DNA of 64,000 nt. Origin: Psychromonas sp. SA13A. GTDB lineage: Bacteria; Pseudomonadota; Gammaproteobacteria; Enterobacterales; Psychromonadaceae. Within the stretch, counting starts at the first letter, position 1, and each line of letters opens with the position of its first letter. Positions 1 through 7,768 of the stretch are shown here, one piece after another. A program made the translations under genes and the position numbers. The stretch is from the NCBI RefSeq assembly GCF_011378715.1, contig NZ_WTKU01000009.1, positions 1 through 64,000 of the forward strand, given 5' to 3'. Below the pieces are notes generated by a model that saw nothing but the letters and a program-made list of their open reading frames with translations, did no database searches and had not been told where the DNA came from.

Positions 1-171
1 CGTTAAAATATGCGCTTGTGAAATGTATTTACATACAACATTGATTGATTTAGAACGATATCTGTTAGTTTTCCTAAGAGTGTTTTTTTTATTTAGAACC
101 GCCAACGGACATTAACCAAAAGACGTTAATCTCCTCATGGCCGTTGAATAAAAAGACATTCACCGTTTTTA

Positions 172-290
172 TGCTTGGCGACAATAGCGCTGTGGTACCA
201 CCTGATCCCATGCCGAACTCAGAAGTGAAACGCAGCTGCGCCGATGATAGTGTGGGGTCTCCCCATGCGAAAGTAGGTCATCGCCAAGCG
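172..290 (+). rRNA. rrf: 5S ribosomal RNA
   Basis: Structural RNA of the large ribosomal subunit. The ends pair (TGCTTGGCGAC at the 5' end, TCGCCAAGCG at the 3' end), and the conserved internal loop sequence CCGAACTCAGAAGTGAAAC is present. The length, near 119 nt, is normal for a gammaproteobacterial 5S gene. No recognisable 23S 3' end lies in the 171 bases upstream, so this is either the end of an rrn operon whose spacer starts before the window, or an extra 5S copy. A strong terminator follows directly. Confidence 0.97.
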
Positions 291-303
291 CCTAATTTAA
301 AAT

Positions 304-337
304 AGCCCCACTGGTTAGTTCCGGTGGGGCTTTTTTA
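304..337 (+). terminator. Rho-independent terminator of the 5S / rrn operon
   Basis: The stem AGCCCCACTGG pairs with CCGGTGGGGCT and is followed by a run of T. It sits 13 bases after the 5S gene, as expected for the end of an rrn operon. Confidence 0.92.
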
Positions 338-433
338 ATTCTGTTGATTTATGACCTACGTAGAAAGTAGGGTGAGTTTGCCGACAGGCAAGGGGCACGA
401 ACAATGTCCACCCATCGCCAAGCGCCTAATACG

Positions 434-470
434 AAAAATCCCTGTTGACTGATGTCAGCAGGGATTTTTT
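434..470 (+). terminator. Terminator following the first 5S-tail copy
   Basis: The stem AAAAATCCCTG pairs with CAGGGATTTTT, with an extra inner TGAC/GTCA pairing, then a T run. Its sequence differs from the terminator of the intact 5S gene but resembles the one at 683-716. Confidence 0.85.
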
Positions 471-552
471 CGTTTAGTGGTTTTGGTGGTGATGTCCAGC
501 TTGAGCAGGGGATAACTAAAGCGGCACGTAGTGGCTATCCTTGAGTGTGATA

Positions 553-840
553 GATAGGGGCGAATGATGCGACAGCATCGTTTTATGAGCGGGCCAAGCT
601 CTGCGTGCCCTGGTGATATCGCGACAACGATGGGTCATGAGCAATGTCCACCCATCGCCAAGCTTACATTATATTCATAACAATCCCTTTTGACTGACAT
701 CAGCAGGGATTTTTTCTTTTAATGTTTTTAGCGCTTTAGATAAGTGCAAAGGATAGGGTTGAATTTGCAGATAGCATCGTTTAATAAGTGGGCTAGGCTT
801 TGTCTACTTTGGCGGTTCCAACAGCAATAGTTCGCGAATG
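553..840 (+). repeat. Degenerate direct repeat downstream of 5S
   Basis: The stretch starting at 553 (GATAGGGGCGAATGATGC) and the one starting at 752 (GATAGGGTTGAATTTGC) are related. Both continue with AGCATCGTTT, then a GGGC(C/T)A(A/G)GCT element and a diverged tail. This is a repeat period of about 199 bp inside the post-5S region. No gene is evident here; a short plus-strand reading frame near 846-1043 runs antisense into the transporter gene and is not convincing. Confidence 0.55.
683..716 (+). terminator. Terminator following the second 5S-tail copy
   Basis: ATCCC pairs with GGGAT, with inner TGA/TCA pairing, followed by TTTTTTC. It is a weaker relative of the hairpin at 434-470. Confidence 0.7.
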
Positions 841-949
841 GTGGAATGCTGCGGTATCTTTGCATCGACAATATCCCCTACAAATCTGCTAGATGTCTAA
901 TACAATCATTAGCCTTAAACAATATTGTTAAATCTTCAGTGGATAGTAG

Positions 950-2785
950 CTATAAATACATCCAATTTAATAATAATGAGAGGGTTATCCACATTAATAC
1001 GACTAAGGGAATACCAATACGTAAAAAATCAGAAAACCGATAACCACCTGCGTTCATAACTAATAGGTTAGTTTTATAAGCCATTGGAGTTGCATAGCTT
1101 AAGTTAGCCCCAAATAATACAGCAAGTATAAATGGTTCTGGTGAAAGATTAAGCTGAGTAGCAACAGAAATGGCAATGGGGGTTCCAATAACTGCCGCAG
1201 CGTTATTAGAAACAATATTAGTTAAGATAGCTAGCAGTAGCATCAAAGCCGATAAAACTCCGCCTGGTGGAAGATCAGAGGATACTGCGACAAAGACTTG
1301 TGCAATATATTCAGCTCCTCCTGTAGACATCATCGCAGCACCAAGTGCTAAAGAGGCGGCGACTATTAAAATGACTTGGGTACTTAAGGCGGAAGAAGCT
1401 TCTTCCCAGTTTAAACATTTAGTTACTAATAATACTAGTACGCCACATACTGAGCTAATTTCAATTGGTAATAAATCGAATGCAGAAGAGAGCACAACAG
1501 CAAGTAATGTCCCTAACGCTAATGGCGCTTTACTAGTTTGTGGTAATTGCTCTGCACCATCTATGATTAATAAACCTTGTTGAGATTTTAGTCGTTCTAT
1601 TTGTGTTGTTTTACCCTGTACTAATAACACATCAGCAATTCTCAAAGAGGTATTAGGAATACCACTGCGGGCCGTCACCATGGGTTTTCCTGCTCGATGT
1701 AATGCAATTACTGATATATCATTTCTATTAAGAAAATTCGTTTGTTGTAAAGTTCTTCCTTCTAGCCCAGATCCTGTGATGATCACAATTTCAGCTAGTG
1801 TTTGATCTCCTGCTTCCAAAGCATGTAGCTGATCAGTCTTATCCGAATCAGAAAATAAAGTCGCCCCCAATACAGATTCATACTCTTTAATATTATCAGG
1901 ATAATCGTGTATTTTTAAACGGTCACCTGCAATAAGCACTGTATCTGGTAAAGGGATGATATTTTGCTGGTTTTGATTACGTTGGATTCCTCCAATTTTT
2001 ATCACGCCATCGGTCAGTTTAATTATTTCTGTAATGGTTTTACCATTAGCAGTGCTGTCTTCATTGATATTTAAATACGCCGTAAATAATCGTGGTGAAG
2101 TATCTGGCATTGAAGGTGTACGAGTAGGTAATAATTTAGGGGCTATAAGTCCTAAATAAAAAACTGCGACAACGGCAGCGATCAATGCTGGTTGAATAAA
2201 ATCAAATAACTCAAATTCAATAACCCCCATATTTTTTGCAATACTAACGACTAATAAGTTTGTTGACGTTCCTATGGTTGTTGCCATACCCCCAACTAAC
2301 GTAGCTAATCCCATTGGTAAAAGTAATGGTGATGAATCTGTTTTAGTACGTAACGAGACACTGATTAAAATGGGCAGTAATAGAACAACAACAGGTGTGT
2401 TATTAATAAATGCACTTAGCGCACCCGCTAAGATTAACGTTAATAATAAAGATAATTTTGGGCTTATTCTCCATAGTTTGGCTATGTATCTACCGATAGG
2501 CTCTAATGCGCCAGTTCGGACAATACCATGGCCAATAATCATTAATGCGCAAACCGTGACTAAAGCTTCGTGCCCAAATCCTAAAAATAATGAACTTGGT
2601 TCAAAGTAATGGGCGACTTTCTCGTCGTAGAAAGGGAAGAAAACAAATAATAGACAGAGGGCCGCTATGATTGAAAGGGAGGATGTTTCTAGAGGGATAT
2701 CTTCACGACGAAATAAATATAATGCGAGTACGGTGATCAATAACACTGCAAGTGCATGATTATTAGGTAGATCTGGAATATTCAA
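950..2785 (-). CDS. SLC13/DASS-family permease with two RCK_C (TrkA-C) domains
   Basis: Inner-membrane sodium-coupled anion permease of the divalent anion:sodium symporter family, 611 residues. Two membrane halves (about residues 1-215 and 425-611) flank two cytoplasmic TrkA-C domains (about 225-305 and 325-410). This is the layout of the sulfate/dicarboxylate-type SLC13 proteins with regulatory inserts. The helical-hairpin motifs are visible: FINNTPVVVLLLP and TIGTSTNLL in the first half, and IVSNNAAAVIGTP in the second. The start is TTG, chosen because AAGGAG lies 7 bases upstream and no in-frame ATG is near; the closest ATG is out of frame. The gene stands alone. The substrate cannot be read from the sequence; sulfate, a dicarboxylate or another anion are all possible. 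Confidence 0.88.
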   Translation of the reverse strand: MNIPDLPNNHALAVLLITVLALYLFRREDIPLETSSLSIIAALCLLFVFFPFYDEKVAHYFEPSSLFLGFGHEALVTVCALMIIGHGIVRTGALEPIGRYIAKLWRISPKLSLLLTLILAGALSAFINNTPVVVLLLPILISVSLRTKTDSSPLLLPMGLATLVGGMATTIGTSTNLLVVSIAKNMGVIEFELFDFIQPALIAAVVAVFYLGLIAPKLLPTRTPSMPDTSPRLFTAYLNINEDSTANGKTITEIIKLTDGVIKIGGIQRNQNQQNIIPLPDTVLIAGDRLKIHDYPDNIKEYESVLGATLFSDSDKTDQLHALEAGDQTLAEIVIITGSGLEGRTLQQTNFLNRNDISVIALHRAGKPMVTARSGIPNTSLRIADVLLVQGKTTQIERLKSQQGLLIIDGAEQLPQTSKAPLALGTLLAVVLSSAFDLLPIEISSVCGVLVLLVTKCLNWEEASSALSTQVILIVAASLALGAAMMSTGGAEYIAQVFVAVSSDLPPGGVLSALMLLLAILTNIVSNNAAAVIGTPIAISVATQLNLSPEPFILAVLFGANLSYATPMAYKTNLLVMNAGGYRFSDFLRIGIPLVVLMWITLSLLLNWMYL

Positions 2786-3006
2786 ATGCCATCTCCTTAA
2801 TAATGTATTGTTACTATTTTATATATTAGATGTATGCAGGTTGTGATGTTTGGGTGGCATTGATATGAAATACACATCTCGACTAGAGTAAAAACAATAT
2901 CATTGTTATTTTAACATAATGCTTTTGTTTTTTTGCGGTGTGAATCATGATTGTGAAATATCGCTATTTTATTGTTCTTTATTGTTAGAAACAAAAAATA
3001 TGGATA

Positions 3007-3036
3007 TAAAAAAACCGCAATTAAGCGGTTTTTTAT
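3007..3036 (-). terminator. Terminator of crp
   Basis: AAAAACCGC and GCGGTTTTT form a stem around a short AATTAA loop, with T tracts on both strands. It lies 19 bases past the crp stop on the minus strand and could also serve as a barrier on the plus strand. Confidence 0.85.
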
Positions 3037-3054
3037 TGTTGTATTTTTATACGA

Positions 3055-3693
3055 TTAACGCGTACCAAATACTACGATTGTTTTACCATGTGCAGAGATA
3101 AGGCCTTGTTCTTCTAACATTTTCAAAATACGTCCAACAGTCTCACGTGAACAACCCACGATTTGACCAATTTCTTGTCGTGTAATTTTGATTTGCATAC
3201 CATCTGGATGTGTCATTGCATCAGGTTGCTTAGCTAAATCTAATAATGTGTTTGCGATACGACCTGTTACATCTAAAAATGCTAAGTTACCTACTTTTTG
3301 ACTAGTAACTTGTAGTCTGTTCGCCATTTGACGAGAAAGACGCATTAGAATTTCAGGGTTTACTGTAATTAGCTGAGTAAATTTTTTGTAAGAAATTTCA
3401 GCTACTTCACATGCTGATTTGGCTTTTACAGAAGCACTACGAATTGGTTCTTCTTCTTTGTCGAATAAACCTAATTCACCGATGAAATCACCTTGGTTTA
3501 GATAAGATAGGATCATTTCTTTTCCATCTTCATCTTTAATTACAACAGCAACAGATCCTTTAACAATAAAGTACAGCGTGTCAGCTTTTTCACCTGCATG
3601 AATTAACATACTTTTTGCCGGATATTTGTGCGTATGACAATGTGATAAAAACCATTCTAAAGTAGGATCGGTTTGAGGTTTGGTAATGATCAT
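3055..3693 (-). CDS. crp: cAMP receptor protein (CRP/CAP)
   Basis: Global transcription activator responding to cAMP, 212 residues. The N-terminal cyclic-nucleotide pocket carries the phosphate-binding cassette, including GELGLF and [10 protein letters not shown] (about residues 73-92). A long dimer helix follows. The C-terminal winged helix includes the recognition helix [10 protein letters not shown] (about 181-190). Length and sequence are those of enterobacterial/Vibrio CRP rather than FNR or Vfr. The ATG is preceded by GGGAAG. It is transcribed alone. Its product is a plausible regulator of the porin at 26.5 kb, which has a near-consensus CRP site, and perhaps of the symporter at 50.6 kb. 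Confidence 0.97.
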   Translation of the reverse strand: MIITKPQTDPTLEWFLSHCHTHKYPAKSMLIHAGEKADTLYFIVKGSVAVVIKDEDGKEMILSYLNQGDFIGELGLFDKEEEPIRSASVKAKSACEVAEISYKKFTQLITVNPEILMRLSRQMANRLQVTSQKVGNLAFLDVTGRIANTLLDLAKQPDAMTHPDGMQIKITRQEIGQIVGCSRETVGRILKMLEEQGLISAHGKTIVVFGTR

Positions 3694-3918
3694 AAACTTC
3701 CCTTTATCTGTATTGAATAGCTAATGGCTATTTCTTTTCATTTGTTGCACGAATAGACTTGTATATGAATTGTATCGCTTTTTTTTCAAACTCTATAATG
3801 TTTCTCAACATTAGTTGTGCAATAAATTAGATCTTGGTCATAAACAAGATTTATTTATTATGGTTTTGATTAATTCTGCACTTATGCTCTCGGAATTAAC
3901 CAAAGATCTATGATTTAT

Positions 3919-4149
3919 TTATTTATTTTGAGTCTGTTTGAACTCTTGCTTACTAATCAAAGTGACACTCTCATTTAGCTCCGAATACATGATAAATATT
4001 TCTTCATTTTTTATTTGAGCTAAAATTTGTTGTGTTTTTTGTTGTAATGAAAACTCTACTTCTCCGTAATCAGTACCCTCACGTAAAATATATTGTTCTA
4101 TTAAATTGTTTAATGTCATTGCATCAAGTTGTTGGTAAGGTATTAACAT
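3919..4149 (-). CDS. yheU: YheU family protein (UPF0270)
   Basis: Small conserved protein of unknown function, about 76 residues. MLIPYQQLDAMTLNNLIEQ and LREGTDYGE match the UPF0270/YheU family, which typically begins M(L/I)IPW and carries the same REGTDYG block. The start was placed at the MLIP methionine on that family basis. A second ATG four codons upstream (4161) is possible and neither has a clear ribosome binding site. In E. coli yheU lies close to crp, and here it lies just upstream of crp on the same strand, so the neighbourhood is conserved. Confidence 0.85.
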   Translation of the reverse strand: MLIPYQQLDAMTLNNLIEQYILREGTDYGEVEFSLQQKTQQILAQIKNEEIFIMYSELNESVTLISKQEFKQTQNK

Positions 4150-4202
4150 AAAAGGGCTCATCTAGGCTTTTCTTTAACAATACATTAATTTAAAGGTGAA
4201 GT

Positions 4203-4832
4203 ATGAGTTTGTTAAATGATTTACTTAAAAATAATAAGCAATGGGCTGAGGATATCTTAAAAGAAGATCCTGAGTTTTTTACACATTTAGCTGAGCAGCA
4301 ATCACCAGAGTATTTATGGATTGGTTGTTCCGATAGTCGAGTGCCTGCCAATCAATTATTAGGTCTGATGCCCGGTGATGTTTTTGTACATCGTAATATT
4401 GCTAATTTAGTGATTCATACCGACTTGAACTGTATGTCTGTGATTAAATATGCTGTTGATGTATTAAAGGTAAAGCATATCATAGTAACTGGTCATTATG
4501 ACTGTGGTGGAATACGCGCAGCGATGGAAAAACAATCTTTTGAATTGATAGATGGCTGGTTAAGAAACATTAAAGATGTGTATGTAAATCATCGTCATGA
4601 ATTTTTAGAGTCAATGACTGATAAGCAGAAATTAGATCACCTTACTGAGCTTAATATTATTGAACAAGTCAAAAACGTTTGCCATACCACCTGTGTCCAA
4701 AACGCATGGCTTAAAGGTCAAGATCTAACGGTGCACGGATTGATTTATTCTGTAAAAAACGGACGTTTAAAAGATTTACAAGTGAATTTTGATAATATCG
4801 ACAGTATTAATGATTTATATCATATTAATTAA
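4203..4832 (+). CDS. can: Beta-class carbonic anhydrase
   Basis: Zinc enzyme interconverting CO2 and bicarbonate in the cytoplasm, 209 residues. Ligands and catalytic pair are visible: CSDSR (about 42-46, zinc Cys and the Asp-Arg dyad) and HYDCGG (about 98-103, zinc His and Cys). Length and motifs match E. coli Can (YadF), a type II beta enzyme with a bicarbonate-regulated site. AAAGGTGAAGT precedes the ATG. It is divergent from yheU. The cytochrome c gene follows after 62 bases on the same strand and may share the transcript. Confidence 0.95.
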   Translation: MSLLNDLLKNNKQWAEDILKEDPEFFTHLAEQQSPEYLWIGCSDSRVPANQLLGLMPGDVFVHRNIANLVIHTDLNCMSVIKYAVDVLKVKHIIVTGHYDCGGIRAAMEKQSFELIDGWLRNIKDVYVNHRHEFLESMTDKQKLDHLTELNIIEQVKNVCHTTCVQNAWLKGQDLTVHGLIYSVKNGRLKDLQVNFDNIDSINDLYHIN

Positions 4833-4894
4833 TAGCCCTGTAGTAATAGGCTAGTTGTACAAAAATAAATAGTGAAATTCAAATGGAGTGGAAT

Positions 4895-5200
4895 ATGAAC
4901 AAAAAATTAATTGGTTTGTTGTTAGTTGGCCTGCCTTTTTTTGCAAGTGCTGCGGATATTGAGGCTGGTAAAGCAAAATCGGCAGTTTGTGTAGCTTGTC
5001 ATGGTGCAGAAGGTATTTCTGCTGTACCTATTTATCCTAACCTCAAAGGGCAAAAAGAAGTGTATTTAGCTTCTTCTTTAAAAGCGTATAAAGCTTCACA
5101 ACGACAAGGGGGGATGTCTGCATTGATGATACCGCAGGCTGCAGCTTTAAGTGATACTGATATCGCTAACCTAGCTGCTTATTATTCTTCGTTGAAATAA
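4895..5200 (+). CDS. Periplasmic class I cytochrome c (c5/c553-like)
   Basis: Small monohaem electron carrier of about 101 residues. An N-terminal signal peptide ([19 protein letters not shown]) is followed by the haem attachment motif CVACH (mature N-terminus) and a C-terminal LAAYYSSLK helix typical of class I c-type cytochromes. Methionines in the [10 protein letters not shown] segment could supply the sixth haem ligand. The start was set at the second in-frame ATG (4895), because the upstream ATG at 4883 lies within the TGGAGTGG ribosome binding site. Its likely partners are terminal oxidases or reductases outside the window. A two-way terminator follows. Confidence 0.93.
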   Translation: MNKKLIGLLLVGLPFFASAADIEAGKAKSAVCVACHGAEGISAVPIYPNLKGQKEVYLASSLKAYKASQRQGGMSALMIPQAAALSDTDIANLAAYYSSLK

Positions 5201-5223
5201 ATATATTCATGTTACACCTCGAT

Positions 5224-5251
5224 TAAAAATGGCCTCAATGAGGCCATTTTT
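5224..5251. terminator. Bidirectional terminator between cytochrome c and peroxiredoxin genes
   Basis: AAAAATGGCCT and AGGCCATTTTT form a stem around CAATG, with A/T runs on both sides. It separates the two convergent genes and can stop both. Confidence 0.9.
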
Positions 5252-5282
5252 ATTCATAATAAAAGATAGTTAAATATCAATA

Positions 5283-5885
5283 TTATAGGTCGTCAGAGTG
5301 ACCTGATAAGTATTTTGCTACGCCTTCTGGAGTCGCTTCCATACCTGCTTTGTCTTTAGCCCATTGCGCAGGACAAACTTCACCGTGCTCTTCGTGGAAT
5401 TGTAATGCATCAACCATACGTAACATTTCATCAATATTACGACCTAAAGGTAGATCGTTAACTACTTGATGACGAACAACGCCGTTTTTGTCAATTAAGA
5501 AAGAACCACGTAATGCAACGCCAGCTTCTTCTAATTCAACATCGTACGCTTTACAAATTTCGTGCTTAACGTCTGCTACTAGTGGATATTGAACTGCACC
5601 GATACCGCCATCATTGATAGCAGTGTTACGCCATGCGTTGTGAGTGAATTGTGAATCAATTGATACACCAATAACTTCAACACCACGTGCTTGGAAATCA
5701 CCAAAACGTTTGTCGAAAGCAATTAGTTCTGAAGGACATACAAAAGTGAAATCTAATGGGTAAAAGAAGATAACTGTTTCTTTACCGTTTGCGAATTCTT
5801 TTAGGTTAAAACTATCAACAATTTCACCGTTTCCTAATACTGCTGCTGCTGTAAAATCAGGAGCTTGCTTACCTACTAATACCAT
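5283..5885 (-). CDS. Typical 2-Cys peroxiredoxin (AhpC/Tsa family)
   Basis: Thiol peroxidase that reduces hydrogen peroxide and organic hydroperoxides, 200 residues. The peroxidatic cysteine is in FTFVCPSE (about residue 50) and the resolving cysteine in EVCPAQW (about 171). The GGIGAVQYPL block resembles the GGLG motif of sensitive peroxiredoxins, and a C-terminal tail follows the resolving Cys. An AGGAAAA site precedes the ATG. No ahpF lies next to it, so the reductant is probably thioredoxin; that is an inference from context. This is the Tsa/PrxC-like group common in marine gammaproteobacteria rather than E. coli AhpC. Confidence 0.95.
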   Translation of the reverse strand: MVLVGKQAPDFTAAAVLGNGEIVDSFNLKEFANGKETVIFFYPLDFTFVCPSELIAFDKRFGDFQARGVEVIGVSIDSQFTHNAWRNTAINDGGIGAVQYPLVADVKHEICKAYDVELEEAGVALRGSFLIDKNGVVRHQVVNDLPLGRNIDEMLRMVDALQFHEEHGEVCPAQWAKDKAGMEATPEGVAKYLSGHSDDL

Positions 5886-6042
5886 GAGATTTTCCTTTAT
5901 ATAGATTTAAATGAAGCCATGCACAATTTTTATCAGGCATAACTTCTGTAGAATGCGTTAAATGGAATAAATATGCGAATTGTTTATAGCGATTAATTTG
6001 ATAGTTTTTAGCTATTGAAATGTTGTTTTTATGTTCTGAATG

Positions 6043-6072
6043 AATAAACCCGCTTATTAAGGCGGGTTTATT
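6043..6072 (-). terminator. Terminator of the men operon
   Basis: AATAAACCCGC and GCGGGTTTATT pair around TTATTAAG. It lies downstream of menB on the minus strand and marks the end of the men transcript before the peroxiredoxin gene. Confidence 0.8.
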
Positions 6073-6114
6073 CAGATATTTATTTGTGCTTGTACTAGTT
6101 GCTTAGTCTAAGCA

Positions 6115-6957
6115 TTAAGGGTTTCGTCCATATTTACTGAAGTCAGGTTTACGTTTTTCATTAAAGGCATTTCTTCCTTCTTGTCCTTCTTCACTCATAT
6201 AAAATAACATGGTTGCGTTGCCAGCTAATTCTTGTAATCCAGCTTGACCATCACAATCCGCGTTCAGTGCTGCTTTTAAACAACGTAATGCCATTGGGCT
6301 GTTTTGTAATATTTCTCGGCACCATTTCACGGTTTCTTTTTCAAGGTCAATCAATGGAACGACTGTATTCACTAAACCCATATCAACTGCTTCTTGAGCA
6401 TCATACATACGACAAAGAAACCAGATTTCACGTGCTTTTTTCTGCCCTACAATACGTGCCATATAACTGGCTCCCCAACCACCATCAAAAGATCCTACTT
6501 TCGGGCCTGTTTGACCAAACTTTGCATTATCCGCTGCAATCGTTAAGTCACACATCATGTGTAATACATGACCTCCTCCTACAGCATAACCAGCAACCAT
6601 TGCGATAACAGGTTTAGGACAAGTCCGGATCTGACGTTGAAAGTCTAAAACATTAAGATGATGGCCGCCTTCTTCATCTTTATAACCTGAATCACCACGG
6701 ACACTTTGATCACCACCTGAACAAAATGCTAAATCTCCAGCACCAGTCAGAATAATTACGCCAATCTTTTGATCATATCGTGCGTCATGTAAAGCTTGCA
6801 TCATTTCATTGACAGTTTGAGGACGAAAGGCGTTCCGAACTTGTGGTCGATTGATGGTTATTTTCGCAATACCTTCGGCCTTGTGATAAATAATATCTTC
6901 AAATGGTAAAGAACTTTCGTTCCACGTTATCGCTGCATAGAAATCTGCATCAGTCAT
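6115..6957 (-). CDS. menB: 1,4-dihydroxy-2-naphthoyl-CoA synthase
   Basis: Crotonase-fold enzyme that closes the second ring of the menaquinone precursor, converting o-succinylbenzoyl-CoA to DHNA-CoA; 280 residues. Diagnostic blocks are [11 protein letters not shown] (about 78-88), AVGGGHVLH (about 125-133) and [14 protein letters not shown] (about 156-169). The C-terminal segment [17 protein letters not shown] is typical of bacterial MenB. GGAG precedes the ATG. It is the last gene of menF-menD-menH-menB, 19 bases after menH, with a terminator behind it. menC and menE, usually next in this operon, are absent here. Confidence 0.97.
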   Translation of the reverse strand: MTDADFYAAITWNESSLPFEDIIYHKAEGIAKITINRPQVRNAFRPQTVNEMMQALHDARYDQKIGVIILTGAGDLAFCSGGDQSVRGDSGYKDEEGGHHLNVLDFQRQIRTCPKPVIAMVAGYAVGGGHVLHMMCDLTIAADNAKFGQTGPKVGSFDGGWGASYMARIVGQKKAREIWFLCRMYDAQEAVDMGLVNTVVPLIDLEKETVKWCREILQNSPMALRCLKAALNADCDGQAGLQELAGNATMLFYMSEEGQEGRNAFNEKRKPDFSKYGRNP

Positions 6958-6976
6958 ATTGGCTCCAACTTAATGT

Positions 6977-7768
6977 TTAAAAATGCTCTGTTAAGAATAG
7001 TTGTTTAATATTATTGGCGTAGTTTATGGGATCTTGTTGGTGAGTGTTATGACCTAAACCATTAAAACAGTGGGTTTTTATATTGTTTGTTTGTGGAATA
7101 AGTTTAGCTATCTGCGTGAATTTGGTGTCTTTTTGCCCATAAAAATAACTAATCGTTAACGTTGTTTTGCTTAGAAAGTCTTGTGCACAGTATTGTTGGG
7201 ATAAACTGGTTGAAAGCAACATGTTCGCTAAGAAAACACCATAATTGTGGCTTCTTTTCTTTATTATTGTTTGTTTTTGTTGCTCACTTAAGTCATTAAA
7301 AATGGCCTGTGCATACCATTGTTGTAAACTCTCTTCGATAGATTGAGTTGAAAATTTTTCTGCCCAGGCTAGATCAAATTGATAGCGACTTTGTTTGGAT
7401 GCTTGATCCGTTAATCCGATATGACATGATTCCAAAATCAAATGCTTTAAACGAGGGTCCTGTTGGCTTCGAGCGTAATCTAATGCAATCCGCCCACCCA
7501 GTGAGTATCCGACTAGACAAAACGAGTTAATGTTAAGTGATGCCAAGGTGAATTTGATTAATTGATGGCAGTGTTCAAAGCCGCCTTCTAAAGGTGCTAC
7601 ATTAGCAACTGATGAACCATGACCTGGCAAATCGATGGTGACACAATGAAAGTCATTTTTAAGATGTTCAATGGTCCTTTTCCAATCTTTTCTATTGCCT
7701 AAAAAGCCATGTAAAAAAACCAAAGTAGGGTGGTCTGGTGAGCCTTGCTGTTCACTATATAATGGCAT
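6977..7768 (-). CDS. menH: SHCHC synthase, alpha/beta hydrolase of menaquinone synthesis
   Basis: Removes pyruvate from SEPHCHC to give SHCHC, 263 residues, cytoplasmic. Alpha/beta-hydrolase features are present: the oxyanion region FLHGFLGNRKDW (about 19-30), the nucleophile elbow GYSLGGR (about 90-96) and a C-terminal GLGHNTHQQ block supplying the His. It overlaps the 3' end of menD by 14 bases, so translation is probably coupled, and AAGGAG lies ahead of the ATG. Position between menD and menB supports MenH over other hydrolases. Confidence 0.93.
   Translation of the reverse strand: MPLYSEQQGSPDHPTLVFLHGFLGNRKDWKRTIEHLKNDFHCVTIDLPGHGSSVANVAPLEGGFEHCHQLIKFTLASLNINSFCLVGYSLGGRIALDYARSQQDPRLKHLILESCHIGLTDQASKQSRYQFDLAWAEKFSTQSIEESLQQWYAQAIFNDLSEQQKQTIIKKRSHNYGVFLANMLLSTSLSQQYCAQDFLSKTTLTISYFYGQKDTKFTQIAKLIPQTNNIKTHCFNGLGHNTHQQDPINYANNIKQLFLTEHF

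Larger units (their letters stand above)
395..716 (+). repeat. Decayed duplicate copies of the 5S 3' tail plus terminator
   Basis: The last bases of the 5S gene (CATCGCCAAGCG and flank) reappear near 411-427 and again near 651-663. Each copy is preceded by AATGTCCACC and followed by a T-tailed hairpin. The bodies between are diverged and do not fold into a full 5S. The copies are therefore tails of lost 5S genes, or tail-only duplications. The second copy lies about 240 bp after the first. Confidence 0.75.

Noticed and set aside
846-1043. 65-codon plus-strand reading frame after the 5S repeats
   Set aside because: It runs antisense into the 3' end of the SLC13 gene, has no ribosome binding site and no recognisable family features.
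2919-3101. 60-codon plus-strand frame between the SLC13 gene and crp
   Set aside because: It crosses the crp terminator and overlaps the crp 3' end antisense; AT-rich composition explains it.
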